Positions 50,379 through 59,698 of a DNA stretch of 64,000 bases are shown piece by piece. Below the pieces are notes generated by a model that worked only from the letters and a program-made list of their open reading frames with translations, searched no databases and was not told where the DNA came from. The stretch is from Alterileibacterium massiliense (lineage in GTDB: Bacteria; Bacillota; Clostridia; Peptostreptococcales; Anaerovoracaceae): contig NZ_FNWE01000001.1 in the NCBI RefSeq assembly GCF_900104645.1, positions 69,765 through 133,764 on the forward strand. The letters run 5' to 3'. The translations under genes were made by a program, and so were the position numbers. Numbering within the stretch: position 1 is the first letter of the stretch; each line of letters opens with the position of its first letter.

Positions 50379-51449
50379 TTGATAATTCTATCTATATATT
50401 CTTTTCTCAAAATGGATTACGAGCTCTATTCAAAAACTATAGCGACAATTTCTTCGGTTAAAAATACATATCAATATTCTAAAAAAAGTCCTGATGATAA
50501 TTATAGTGAAAAATATTATAAACAGGATATTAGGGCAGTTATAAAAAATGGAAAATTCAAGGGAAAAGAGATTGAACTTAAAAATCAATATGCTAGTTCA
50601 GAAGTATATGATATAAAATATAAAAGTAGAGATGATATTTTCGTTGATAATCTAAGAGAAAAAGATGGGATTTTAACAGGCGTTCCCTCGGGAATAAAGA
50701 GAGATTATATAATAATTATTTCCTTGACGCTTCTCTTTTCCATCTTTCTTTTGATTGGAAAAAGGGACGGATTTTTAACATTTATTAGCTTAGCAATTAA
50801 TATAGGGGCATTTTATGGAATAATCATTCTATATTTTAAAGGATTTAATATCCTTTATCTCAGCATACCTATGATAGTATTTTTCACCTTTGTCTTGCTT
50901 ATATTTTTAAATGGAAATGGCAAAATTACATGGACCTGTTTTCTCTCCTCTATAACAGCTATCGCTATAACAGGGCTCATAACTTATCTCACCATGTCTT
51001 TTTCATCTGAGCCCGATTACGATTTTATGGATTTTATTTTACAGCCTTATTCACCAATTGATGCAAGGAGGATATTCTTCTCCGAGACCCTTATAGCCTG
51101 CATGGGAGGAGTTATGGATGTATCAATTGCAATAATTATTACGCTAAAGGAGATTCTTGATAAAAATTCGAATATAAGTAATAAAGATATATTTTTTTCT
51201 TCGAGAAATGTCGGAGATGACATAATTGGAACGATGATACCTGTAATGTTTTTTACAAATATAGCTACAGAAATTCCATTTTTTATACTTTCTCTTAGAA
51301 ATTCAATGACTTTACATTCAATTATTAAGCATCATTCATTCTTTATACTGGCAAGATTTCTCACTGGTAGCATAGCAATTGTGCTCGCAGTACCTATTTC
51401 GGTCTTTTTTACGATAATTTTACTTAAGAAAGGTAAGGATATATGCTGA
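50379..51449 (+). CDS. YibE/F family protein, N-terminal start unresolved
   Basis: The frame has the family features: a beta-rich region (residues about 20-105, TIATISSVKNTYQYSKK ... GVPSGIKRD), several transmembrane helices, and GGVMDVSIAIIITLKEILD ... SSRNVGDDIIGTMIPVMFFTN. From TTG 50379 the protein has 356 residues but its first membrane helix is cut short. The frame is open back to 50235 with no ATG, GTG or TTG, and those codons give a plausible lysine-rich cytoplasmic N-terminus (KEKKTKILRLLISILIILSIYSFL). A non-canonical start near AAGGAG at 50224-50230, a frameshift from tdk, or a mutation are all possible. Confidence 0.8.
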   Translation: MIILSIYSFLKMDYELYSKTIATISSVKNTYQYSKKSPDDNYSEKYYKQDIRAVIKNGKFKGKEIELKNQYASSEVYDIKYKSRDDIFVDNLREKDGILTGVPSGIKRDYIIIISLTLLFSIFLLIGKRDGFLTFISLAINIGAFYGIIILYFKGFNILYLSIPMIVFFTFVLLIFLNGNGKITWTCFLSSITAIAITGLITYLTMSFSSEPDYDFMDFILQPYSPIDARRIFFSETLIACMGGVMDVSIAIIITLKEILDKNSNISNKDIFFSSRNVGDDIIGTMIPVMFFTNIATEIPFFILSLRNSMTLHSIIKHHSFFILARFLTGSIAIVLAVPISVFFTIILLKKGKDIC

Positions 51450-52237
51450 TTAAACTTTCTATTGTTTTGATAGCACTGATATTAATTTTTTGTGGAAATA
51501 AAGGTGCAAAATCAATAGCGACGACTGTTATAAATATTTCTGTCTTAGCCCTTTATATATATTTAATATATAAGGGAGTAAATCCTGCCTTTGTTACAAT
51601 ACCTATATCAATCATCTTCATTTATTCAATATTGATTTATCAAAATGAGGAAGATATTAAGGCGAGGATAGCCTTGGCATCGGTTATATCGGTAATAATA
51701 TTAATCATTCCGCTCATTTATATCCTTTCACAAAAGCTTGCCTGCCATGGAATTAGTGAGTTTCAATATGAGATAACTGATTCAAACGGATATACGAGAA
51801 ACATAGGAATAAATATGCTTTTGATACAAAATTCAATCTTGATAATTTCATTGATTGGAATTATGTGTGATACTGCAATGGCTATTTCTTCATCAATATT
51901 TGAGATAAATAAGAAAACGCTATCGATAGATAGAAAAGATGTGATTAAAGCATCTGATGAGATTTCTAGATATGTGCTTAGCACATCTATACATACTATA
52001 TTCTATATCTATATGGCTGAATTTATGACCTTAATCATGCAATTTGTAAAAAATATGAGTTTTTCAGAGATGCTTAATAGCAGTTCTTTTGCAGAGGGTA
52101 TTTTGTCAATAACTATCAGTGGCTGTGGCTCGCTTCTCGTCATACCTATAACAAGGATGATAAGCATATATTGTATTGAAAATAATATAGAAAGGATTAG
52201 AGATATACCTAAGGCATTTAAAAATAGCTTATGCTAA
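51443..52237 (+). CDS. YibE/F-like membrane protein (short partner)
   Basis: The 264-residue polytopic protein lacks the N-terminal beta domain. It has about seven hydrophobic segments and a degenerate family block (LIGIMCDTAMAISSSIFEI ... DEISRYVLSTSIHTIFYIYMAEF). It overlaps the preceding YibE/F gene by 7 bp, so the pair is translationally coupled and probably forms a hetero-oligomer. Paired long and short YibE/F genes are known in Firmicutes. Its 3' end overlaps the convergent radical SAM gene by 9 bp. Confidence 0.85.
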   Translation: MLIKLSIVLIALILIFCGNKGAKSIATTVINISVLALYIYLIYKGVNPAFVTIPISIIFIYSILIYQNEEDIKARIALASVISVIILIIPLIYILSQKLACHGISEFQYEITDSNGYTRNIGINMLLIQNSILIISLIGIMCDTAMAISSSIFEINKKTLSIDRKDVIKASDEISRYVLSTSIHTIFYIYMAEFMTLIMQFVKNMSFSEMLNSSSFAEGILSITISGCGSLLVIPITRMISIYCIENNIERIRDIPKAFKNSLC

Positions 52238-53215
52238 CCTACCCTGATATGTATCACGCTCTTTTAACTTGCGATTTATCGAATTTAATATAGTTCTTTT
52301 TTTATAACTCCATTTAGGAGAAAGTAGCAATTTCCTCGGAACATCGCCGGTTAGCCTGTGAATGGTAATGTCAGTTGGTATTAACTCGAGCATATCTACT
52401 ACAAAATCGGTATATTCATCAATGCTTTTAAAATATGGCTGGTATTCTCCTATATTATCAGGATCTATTGCACCATTTTTCATTGCAAGAGGTGAGTTTT
52501 TTATTAAATTCATCAGATGAAGCTTTATGCCAAATGGCTTTTCACAGCGATTGCATACATAGTCAAGGGAAGATAGCATATCGTCCTTTGTTTCATGCGG
52601 AAGTCCGAGTATAAGGTGGGTTACAAATCTTATATTTCTTCGCTTTAATTCCTTTGATGCCTTGGCATAATCAGATGAGGAATAACAGGTATTTAGCTCT
52701 TTTAGTATTATGTCATTTCCCGTCTGAAGTCCAAGCTCTACCCACATAAAATTGTCCTTATTTATATCTTCAAGGAGGTTTAATATCTCGCTTTCGCCAT
52801 CTTCATCTATTCCGAGGCAGTCCGGTCTTGTCGCTATGACGAGTCCACTTATTCTAGGCTCATCTAGGATTGCATGGTAGATATTATAAAGAGTGCCTGT
52901 GTCAGAATAAGTATTGGTATGACTCTGCAGGTAGCCGAGGTAGACAGCATTTTGCCACTTCTTTGACATTATCTCAATTTGACTTGATATGGATTCTGTG
53001 ATTTGCTTTTTTAGTTCTGGAAAATTTTTCGCATCGACATGGGAAGCGAGCTCTCCTGAGCCGTCAGAAGAACAGAAGGTGCAACCGAGCTTGCTTAAAC
53101 TTCCATCTCTATTTGGGCAGGTGAATCCTGCATCGATTGGAATTTTAATAGTTTTTTTACCAAAATAATCAATTAGATAATTGCTTATAGAATTATATTT
53201 TTCTCCGCCCTGCAT
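52229..53215 (-). CDS. TIGR01212-family radical SAM protein (YhcC/YtqA type)
   Basis: The 328-residue protein has the family's cysteine cluster in GFTCPNRDGSLSKLGCTFCSS, which binds the [4Fe-4S] cluster, then YLGYLQSHTNTYSDTGTL, ISGLVIATRPDCLG, WVELGLQTGND and a C-terminal TDITIHRLTGDVPR. These match YhcC/YtqA-like radical SAM enzymes, whose substrate is not established. GAGGT lies upstream on the minus strand. It is a single minus-strand gene between two plus-strand operons. Confidence 0.92.
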   Translation of the reverse strand: MQGGEKYNSISNYLIDYFGKKTIKIPIDAGFTCPNRDGSLSKLGCTFCSSDGSGELASHVDAKNFPELKKQITESISSQIEIMSKKWQNAVYLGYLQSHTNTYSDTGTLYNIYHAILDEPRISGLVIATRPDCLGIDEDGESEILNLLEDINKDNFMWVELGLQTGNDIILKELNTCYSSSDYAKASKELKRRNIRFVTHLILGLPHETKDDMLSSLDYVCNRCEKPFGIKLHLMNLIKNSPLAMKNGAIDPDNIGEYQPYFKSIDEYTDFVVDMLELIPTDITIHRLTGDVPRKLLLSPKWSYKKRTILNSINRKLKERDTYQGRLA

Positions 53216-53331
53216 TTTTTACCTCGTCAGTCAAAAAATCTTATAGATATTCTACAATTTTACTGAATAATAATCTATAATAAAAAGGTTAAAAGAAGAT
53301 AATAAAATTTTAAATTAAAAGGAAGTATGAA

Positions 53332-54279
53332 ATGTTATTAATATTTGGAAGAGTTTTCGGAATTTTTTCCTTGATACTCGTGGGATATATCACATATAGA
53401 CTTGGAGTATTTGGGAAGGATGCAAAGGATTCGCTTACAAAGCTACTGCTTTATATTACAGCACCGTGCATGGCAGCATATTCGATTTATTCAAAGGAAT
53501 TATCATCGAGATTGATAGAATCGACTGTTCAAGTTCTTATAGTTAACAGCCTATACTACGCAATTGGAGTTTTGGTTGCATATTTGATTGTTAAATATTT
53601 CAAATTTGAGCCCCGCGAGCAGTGGGGAGTTTATATAGCAGCTATGATAGCTACTAATAACGGATTTATGGGTTTTCCAGTTACGCAGGCAATTTTCGGA
53701 GATGATATTTTCTACCTTCTTGTCATGATAAATATTCCTACCTGTATTTTCTTTTATGGAATTATGCCTATGGTTTTAAACATCGGTCGTGATAGAGAAA
53801 AGGCGAACTTAATGTCGAATCTTAAGTCGATGATTAATCCTGCTATGATCGGAATTACGGTTGGAGTTCTTTTTATGCTAATGCAGTATAGACCGCCGGA
53901 AGCTATTAATTCCATAGTTAAATATCTTAGTGATGCAACAATACCAATTTCCATGATTATAGTAGGAGTTCAGCTTGGAGACAGCAATTTAAAGGAGATA
54001 ATCAAGGATAAATATGTAAATTTAACGAGCATTGTTCGGATGTTTATAATTCCCGTGATAACATTCCTATCGGTGCATTTTCTCCCTATGTTAAATGACG
54101 AGGTAAAACTTATAACAGTATTTTCCAGCATATTTCCTACTGCAGTGGTTACAGCCGCTATCTCAGTACAGCAGAAGATAGAGGGAAATAAGGCGGCTGA
54201 AATAGTATCAATAACGACGGTAATTTCTCTCGCCACAATTCCGCTTTTTGCAGCCCTTCTGACTTATTTTTATTTATAG
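53332..54279 (+). CDS. AEC family transporter (auxin efflux carrier type)
   Basis: The 315-residue membrane protein has about ten hydrophobic segments in two repeats, with IGYLVV-like starts (LILVGYITYRLGVFGKDAKDSL), MIATNNGFMGFPVTQAIFGD, and PISMIIVGVQLGDSNL, typical of the AEC family. Members export or import small carboxylates such as malate, but substrate is not readable here. AAAGGAAG precedes the ATG. The upstream neighbour is divergent, so it begins its own transcript. Confidence 0.9.
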   Translation: MLLIFGRVFGIFSLILVGYITYRLGVFGKDAKDSLTKLLLYITAPCMAAYSIYSKELSSRLIESTVQVLIVNSLYYAIGVLVAYLIVKYFKFEPREQWGVYIAAMIATNNGFMGFPVTQAIFGDDIFYLLVMINIPTCIFFYGIMPMVLNIGRDREKANLMSNLKSMINPAMIGITVGVLFMLMQYRPPEAINSIVKYLSDATIPISMIIVGVQLGDSNLKEIIKDKYVNLTSIVRMFIIPVITFLSVHFLPMLNDEVKLITVFSSIFPTAVVTAAISVQQKIEGNKAAEIVSITTVISLATIPLFAALLTYFYL

Positions 54280-54296
54280 CCTGGCTATGTTATAAT
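54268..54296 (+). promoter_or_regulatory. Putative extended -10 promoter before queH
   Basis: TGTTATAAT, with TATAAT at 54291-54296, lies about 55 bp before queH; the -35 region (TTTTAT) is weak. Confidence 0.35.
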
Positions 54297-54350
54297 TGCC
54301 TTGCTATATATTTTAACAATAAATAGTAGAAAATTTTCAAGCATCACAGG

Positions 54351-55019
54351 GTGGACATTTTGGAGAAGAAAAGTTTATCAGCTGGTATGAATATATCATC
54401 ATTTGAGAATAAGGAAGGTAAGAGAGAGAGCTTTAATCTTTTGCTCGACCCTTTAAAACCATCAGTTCTTCTTCACGCTTGCTGCGGTCCATGTGCGACA
54501 TCTTGCATAGAGAGAATTGCCTTTGACTACAATGTGATTATATTTTTTTACAACCCAAATATCATGGATCCTTTAGAATATAATTTAAGAAAAGAGGCCT
54601 TGCTTAAATTTATCAAGATTTTTAACGAAGAAAATAAGGGAACTACCCATGTGAACTATATCGAGGGAAGATATGAGCCTATTGATTTTATAAAGAGGGC
54701 AGATAGGCTTAAAGATGAACCTGAAGGTGGCAGAAGATGTGATATTTGCTTCGAGATGAGGCTTTCTGAGACAGCAATAAGGGCTAGAGAAATTGGAGCT
54801 GATTATTTCACCACCACGATGTCAGTAAGCCCGCATAAGGATTATGATAATATTAAACATATCGGCTTAAGTCTTGAATCAAAATTAGGAATTAAATTCC
54901 TCGACATAGATTTTAAAAAGAAAAATGGCTTTGGCAGGAGCGTTGAACTCTCAAAAAAGCATGGGTTATATAGGCAGAAATTTTGTGGCTGCGAATATGC
55001 AAGAAATGCCGAAAAATAG
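54351..55019 (+). CDS. queH: Epoxyqueuosine reductase QueH
   Basis: QueH performs the last step of queuosine tRNA modification, converting epoxyqueuosine to queuosine. The diagnostic cysteines are HACCGPCATSC near residue 45, RRCDICFEMRL, and the C-terminal FCGCEYA; also TTTMSVSPHKD. The GTG start gives 222 residues; a TTG at 54360 and ATG at 54387 are alternatives and no start has a clear Shine-Dalgarno. Other queuosine genes are not nearby, so the cell may salvage queuine. Confidence 0.93.
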   Translation: MDILEKKSLSAGMNISSFENKEGKRESFNLLLDPLKPSVLLHACCGPCATSCIERIAFDYNVIIFFYNPNIMDPLEYNLRKEALLKFIKIFNEENKGTTHVNYIEGRYEPIDFIKRADRLKDEPEGGRRCDICFEMRLSETAIRAREIGADYFTTTMSVSPHKDYDNIKHIGLSLESKLGIKFLDIDFKKKNGFGRSVELSKKHGLYRQKFCGCEYARNAEK

Positions 55020-55162
55020 AATACAATAAATTTCCAAATTAGAGGATGAAAATTAAATTATAAAGTTAAAAAACATTAAACAAGTTAAATTAATCGAAAT
55101 TCATAATAAATAAGAAAAGAAATAGTAGAAGGAAAATATATAAACGAAAGGATAATGATAAA

Positions 55163-56173
55163 ATGTCCAATCTCATCTTACCTGAGGGATATAAACCGAT
55201 ACTTGATCAGGCTGAAACGCAAAGAGCAATAAAGAAGATAAAGGATTATTTTCAAGCTGAACTCGCATATGGGCTGCAGCTAAGAAGGGTTACAGCACCT
55301 CTTTTTGTTGAACCTGCATCCGGACTCAATGATAATTTAAATGGATATGAGAGGCGTGTCGATTTTACAATAAAAGACATGGGAGAAAGAGATGTAGAGA
55401 TTGTTCAATCCCTTGCAAAATGGAAGAGAATGGCACTCAATAAATATAAGGTTGAGCCCGGTCACGGAATATATACAGATATGAATGCAATCAGAAGAGA
55501 TGAGGAGCTTGACAATCTTCACTCTATCTATGTTGACCAGTGGGACTGGGAAAAGGTTATCACGGAAGAGGATAGGAATGAATACTATCTCGAGAACACG
55601 GTTATAACCATTTATAATGCGATTAAAAATGCCTGTGATTATGTAAATAGACTATATCGCGATATTAAGACGATTATTCCAAATGAAATAGAATTTATAG
55701 ATTCGCAGGATCTAGAAGATAGATACCCTGACAAGAGTCCGAAGGAAAGGGAAGAACTTGCTGCTAGGGAATATGGAGCGATATTTATCAAGAGAATAGG
55801 TGGAAATCTTAAATCTGGTAAGCCTCACGACGGCAGAGCTCCTGACTACGATGACTGGGAACTCAATGGTGATATAATCCTATGGGACGATGTTCTTGAA
55901 GTGCCTATAGAATTAAGTTCTATGGGAATCAGGGTTAATTCCGATGTCATGAAAAAACAGCTTGAGCTATCTGGTAAAATGGATAGGGCAAATCTGCCAT
56001 TTCATAAAGATGTAATTGAGAATAGGCTTCCTCTTACTATAGGTGGAGGAATAGGGCAGAGCAGGTTATGTATGTTCTTCCTAAGAAAAGCACATATCGG
56101 CGAGGTTCAGGTATCTGTATGGCCGGAAGAAATGGAGCGTATATGCGAAAAGCATAATATTTTCCTATTATAG
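55163..56173 (+). CDS. asnA: Aspartate-ammonia ligase (ammonia-dependent asparagine synthetase)
   Basis: AsnA makes asparagine from aspartate, ammonia and ATP using a class II synthetase-like fold. The start LPEGYKPILDQAETQRAIKKIKDYFQ, VEPASGLNDNLNGYERRVDF, LHSIYVDQWDWEKVI, and the C-terminal PLTIGGGIGQSRLCMF are diagnostic. The protein has 336 residues. GAAAGGA precedes the ATG. The 143-bp upstream spacer is A-rich with no T-box signature seen, so asparagine-dependent control is not evident. Confidence 0.97.
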   Translation: MSNLILPEGYKPILDQAETQRAIKKIKDYFQAELAYGLQLRRVTAPLFVEPASGLNDNLNGYERRVDFTIKDMGERDVEIVQSLAKWKRMALNKYKVEPGHGIYTDMNAIRRDEELDNLHSIYVDQWDWEKVITEEDRNEYYLENTVITIYNAIKNACDYVNRLYRDIKTIIPNEIEFIDSQDLEDRYPDKSPKEREELAAREYGAIFIKRIGGNLKSGKPHDGRAPDYDDWELNGDIILWDDVLEVPIELSSMGIRVNSDVMKKQLELSGKMDRANLPFHKDVIENRLPLTIGGGIGQSRLCMFFLRKAHIGEVQVSVWPEEMERICEKHNIFLL

Positions 56174-56205
56174 AGCTAATAAAATTCCTATTTTAGGGTG
56201 AAATA

Positions 56206-58209
56206 ATGAAATATGTAGATGTAATTGTTGACAATAGAAGTGATAACACAGACACTTTTTATACATATAAGACTGATTTAGAAGTAGAAATTGGCGATAA
56301 AATAAGTGTACCCTTTGCTAGGCGTAAGAAACCTATTACTGGGTATATTTTTGATGTAAACGATGAGACAGACCTTGAAGAAATCAAGATTAAAGAGGTA
56401 GCGTCGGTAGATAAATCCGCATCTTTAAACTCTGAGATTATCGATACTGCAAAGTGGATGAAAATGAGATATGGTGTTAGATATATAGATGCCATAAAGC
56501 TTTTTACAACAGAGGGAAAGAGGGAAAAATCCATTGATATAAAAGATTATGAGCAGGCTGATTATGTGCCAACTCTGACAGAAGAGCAAAAAAATGCAAT
56601 AGAAGAAATTTCGTCATCAATTTTAAGTAAAAAACATCAGACATTCTTATTAAAAGGTGTTACCAACAGCGGGAAAACTGAAGTTTATATGAAGAGTGCA
56701 GAGATCGCAATAAGAGAGGGAAAAAATGTAATTATTTTGGTGCCTGAGATTGCACTCTCCTCTCAGATGGCAAGGGTTTTCAAAGCGAGGTTCGGAGATG
56801 ACATGGTTGCGATTTTTCATAGCAAGCTGACAAGGGGACAGAAGCTAACTGAATGGAATAGAATAAAAGGTGGAAATGCGAGGATTGTAATAGGTGCGAG
56901 AACTGCAATTTTTGCTCCTCTTGATAATATAGGCCTTGTAGTAATGGACGAGGAACACGAGTCGACATATAAGAGCGATCATACGCCAAAATATGACACA
57001 ATCGACATTGCATATAAGAGGACTGCTTATTATGGAGCAACGCTGGTACTCGGAAGTGCTACTCCTAGCGTCGTTTCATTTAATAGAGCGGGAGTTGGAA
57101 TATATAAGCTTATCGAGATGAATGAGAGAATAGGTGGAGGAGAATTTCCAACGACTTCGATAGTAGATATGCGTAATGAGCTAAGAAAAGGCAACAGAGG
57201 TAATTTTAGCTCAGAGCTTGCGTCTGAAATGCACAAAACTCTTGAAAAAGGCAAGCAGGTGATCTTATTTTTAAATAGAAGGGGTTTCTCAACTCAGATA
57301 ACCTGCCTTTCGTGCGGTCACAGATTCATATGCGATGATTGTGGTATAAATATGACCTATCACAAATCTGAAAGAGCTGTCGTCTGTCATTACTGTGGTA
57401 AAAAAGAACCTGCTCCACACGAATGTCCTGAGTGCGGTAGCAAATTCCTTAAATTTATAGGCTCAGGAACCGAGAAAATTGAAAATGAGGCTAGGGCACT
57501 CTTTGACGGTTACTCGGTTGATAGATTTGATTTGGATACAGCAAAGAGCCAAAGAGATATTGACAAAACTCTCTCTAATTTTAGGGGAAAAAAGACGGAC
57601 ATATTGATAGGTACTCAAATTCTTGCAAAGGGTCTTGACTTTAAAAATGTTGGGCTGGTTGGCGTAATGCTAGCAGACACATCATTGAACATACCTGATT
57701 ATAGAGCTTCAGAAAGAACATACCAGCTTATAACGCAGGTTAGCGGGCGAGCAGGAAGAGGGACTGACGGAGGCGGTAAAGTCATAATTCAGACATACCA
57801 GCCTGACAATGAGGTAATAAGGTCTGCTGCAAAAGGTGATTATGAGCAATTCTATATGAATGAGTTGCTACATAGAAAAATCATGTATTACCCACCATAC
57901 TCTGATATAATTGAAGTATCATTTGCAGTAAAAGATAAAGATGATAGAGATGATGAAATGCTATTCATCTATGCAAATGATTTCTATAATAGGCTGATGA
58001 CTAGCAAAAATGCTCCAGAAAATGCAAAATTATTAAAACCTGTAGCAGTTCGCTCGAGAGGGAAAAAAGAGAGGAGCAAGGTCACCTTTATTATTAAATC
58101 ACCTATAGGTAGCAGGAATTATTATGTTAGAGCTTTTGCTGAATATAGGCAGAAGTTGATTCAAAATAGAGCAAATTTTTATATAGAAATAGATATAAAC
58201 CCATATTAA
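56206..58209 (+). CDS. priA: Primosomal protein N' (replication restart helicase PriA)
   Basis: PriA reloads the replisome at stalled forks. The N-terminal DNA-binding domain (KYVDVIVDNRS ... ISVPFARRKKPITGYIF) is followed by the helicase: Walker A GVTNSGKTEVY, DEEH box, GSATPSV, and the zinc-binding cysteines CLSCGHRFICDDCG ... CHYCG ... CPECG, then QILAKGLDF and QVSGRAGRG. At 667 residues it is shorter than the usual 730-800, mainly in the N-terminal part. It leads the priA-def-fmt operon. Confidence 0.97.
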   Translation: MKYVDVIVDNRSDNTDTFYTYKTDLEVEIGDKISVPFARRKKPITGYIFDVNDETDLEEIKIKEVASVDKSASLNSEIIDTAKWMKMRYGVRYIDAIKLFTTEGKREKSIDIKDYEQADYVPTLTEEQKNAIEEISSSILSKKHQTFLLKGVTNSGKTEVYMKSAEIAIREGKNVIILVPEIALSSQMARVFKARFGDDMVAIFHSKLTRGQKLTEWNRIKGGNARIVIGARTAIFAPLDNIGLVVMDEEHESTYKSDHTPKYDTIDIAYKRTAYYGATLVLGSATPSVVSFNRAGVGIYKLIEMNERIGGGEFPTTSIVDMRNELRKGNRGNFSSELASEMHKTLEKGKQVILFLNRRGFSTQITCLSCGHRFICDDCGINMTYHKSERAVVCHYCGKKEPAPHECPECGSKFLKFIGSGTEKIENEARALFDGYSVDRFDLDTAKSQRDIDKTLSNFRGKKTDILIGTQILAKGLDFKNVGLVGVMLADTSLNIPDYRASERTYQLITQVSGRAGRGTDGGGKVIIQTYQPDNEVIRSAAKGDYEQFYMNELLHRKIMYYPPYSDIIEVSFAVKDKDDRDDEMLFIYANDFYNRLMTSKNAPENAKLLKPVAVRSRGKKERSKVTFIIKSPIGSRNYYVRAFAEYRQKLIQNRANFYIEIDINPY

Positions 58210-58228
58210 TTAAAAAAATGGAGATGCG

Positions 58229-58732
58229 ATGGCAATTAGAAAGATTGTAAAAAGAGGAGATGAAATTCTCACAAAAAAGTGTAAACCGGTTAAGGAGATC
58301 ACGCCTAGAATTAAAGAGCTGGCAGGTGATTTAATTGATACTATGAGAGATTCAAATGGAGTGGGACTTGCATCACCGCAGGTTGGAATTATTAAAAGAT
58401 TATTCGTTGCCTGTCCATACATTCCTGAAAAATCAGACACCTTTGTTATGATAAATCCTGAAATCACATATCAAGAGGGAGAGCAGGAGTGCAGGGAGGG
58501 TTGCTTGTCCGTTCCGGGATACATAGGAATAGTAAATAGACCTTATAAGATAAGAATAAAATATCAGGACCTTGACGGCGAGTGGAATGAAGAAGAATTT
58601 GAAGGATTTGCGGCAAATGTAATCTGTCATGAATACGATCATCTGTCAGGCATATTATATACGGATAAGACCGACTTACTTATGACAGAGGAAGAATATG
58701 ACGATTATATTTCGGAGAATGAAGAAGAATGA
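58229..58732 (+). CDS. def: Peptide deformylase
   Basis: Def removes the N-formyl group of nascent proteins. The three metal-site motifs are GVGLASPQVG, EGCLSVPG and HEYDH, an HExxH variant normal for the family. The protein has 167 residues with an acidic tail. GGAG precedes the ATG. It overlaps fmt by 4 bp (ATGA), coupling formylation and deformylation genes. Confidence 0.97.
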   Translation: MAIRKIVKRGDEILTKKCKPVKEITPRIKELAGDLIDTMRDSNGVGLASPQVGIIKRLFVACPYIPEKSDTFVMINPEITYQEGEQECREGCLSVPGYIGIVNRPYKIRIKYQDLDGEWNEEEFEGFAANVICHEYDHLSGILYTDKTDLLMTEEEYDDYISENEEE

Positions 58733-59670
58733 AAATAGTTTATATGGGAACCTCGGAATTTGCAGTTCCGGCACTAAAAGAACTAATTAAAAATGGATAT
58801 GAGGTTGATCTAGTTGTGACACAGCCTGATAGAAGGGGTAATAGAGGGAAAATTCAGATTTCTCCAATTAAAGAGGTGGCTTTAGAACATGGATTAAAAA
58901 TATCACAGCCCCTAAGAATTAGAAAAGATGAAGATTTTATGCTCATGCTCGAAGATTTAGAGCCAGAAATGATAGTTGTCGCTTCATTCGGACAAATTCT
59001 CCCAAAGAGGGTGCTTGATATTCCAAGATATGGCTGTTTTAATATTCATGGTTCACTTCTACCAAAATATAGGGGAGCTGCACCAATGCAATTTGCTATA
59101 GCAGATGGAATTTCAAATACCGGAGTTACTCTGATGAAGATGGACGAGGGACTTGACACAGGGGATATTGTATCAAAAAGAGAGATTTCGCTGGCAGGTA
59201 AGGATATATTTGACTTGACTGATGAGCTGTCAAGGGCGGGAGCTCAGCTATTGATTGAGGAGATCCCAAATATTATCAGTGGCAAGGCGATATATAAGAA
59301 GCAAGATGAGGAAGATGCGTCATTCACAAGGCTTTTAAAAAAATCAGATGGAGAGACCGATTTTAGAGATGATGCAAAAATAGAGATGAATAAGCTTCTA
59401 GCTTTTCGCAAGTGGCCTGTCCTTCACAGTTATTTAGATGGCAAATCATATAAGTTCTTCGATGCAGAAATTGTTAATTCGAGCAGTGATGCAGATAAAT
59501 TTGGAATGGTTATTGATATAAATGATGACAATTTTATTATAAAATGTGGTAAGAATGCCTTAGCCATAAAGGAGCTTCAATTAGAGGGTAAAAAACGCAT
59601 GAAGGCGAAAGACTTCTTAAGGGGCTCGAAAATAAAAATTGGTGATAGGTTCACAAAAAAGAAAGATTAA
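58729..59670 (+). CDS. fmt: Methionyl-tRNA formyltransferase
   Basis: Fmt formylates the initiator Met-tRNA. Motifs are VYMGTSEFAVPALKEL, VTQPDRRGNRG, the catalytic region FNIHGSLLPKYRGAAPMQFAI, and GVTLMKMDEGLDTGD. The protein has 313 residues. It is in an operon with def upstream and a metallopeptidase gene 28 bp downstream. Confidence 0.97.
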   Translation: MKIVYMGTSEFAVPALKELIKNGYEVDLVVTQPDRRGNRGKIQISPIKEVALEHGLKISQPLRIRKDEDFMLMLEDLEPEMIVVASFGQILPKRVLDIPRYGCFNIHGSLLPKYRGAAPMQFAIADGISNTGVTLMKMDEGLDTGDIVSKREISLAGKDIFDLTDELSRAGAQLLIEEIPNIISGKAIYKKQDEEDASFTRLLKKSDGETDFRDDAKIEMNKLLAFRKWPVLHSYLDGKSYKFFDAEIVNSSSDADKFGMVIDINDDNFIIKCGKNALAIKELQLEGKKRMKAKDFLRGSKIKIGDRFTKKKD

Positions 59671-59698
59671 GAAAGATTAAAATAAAAAGGAGTATAAA

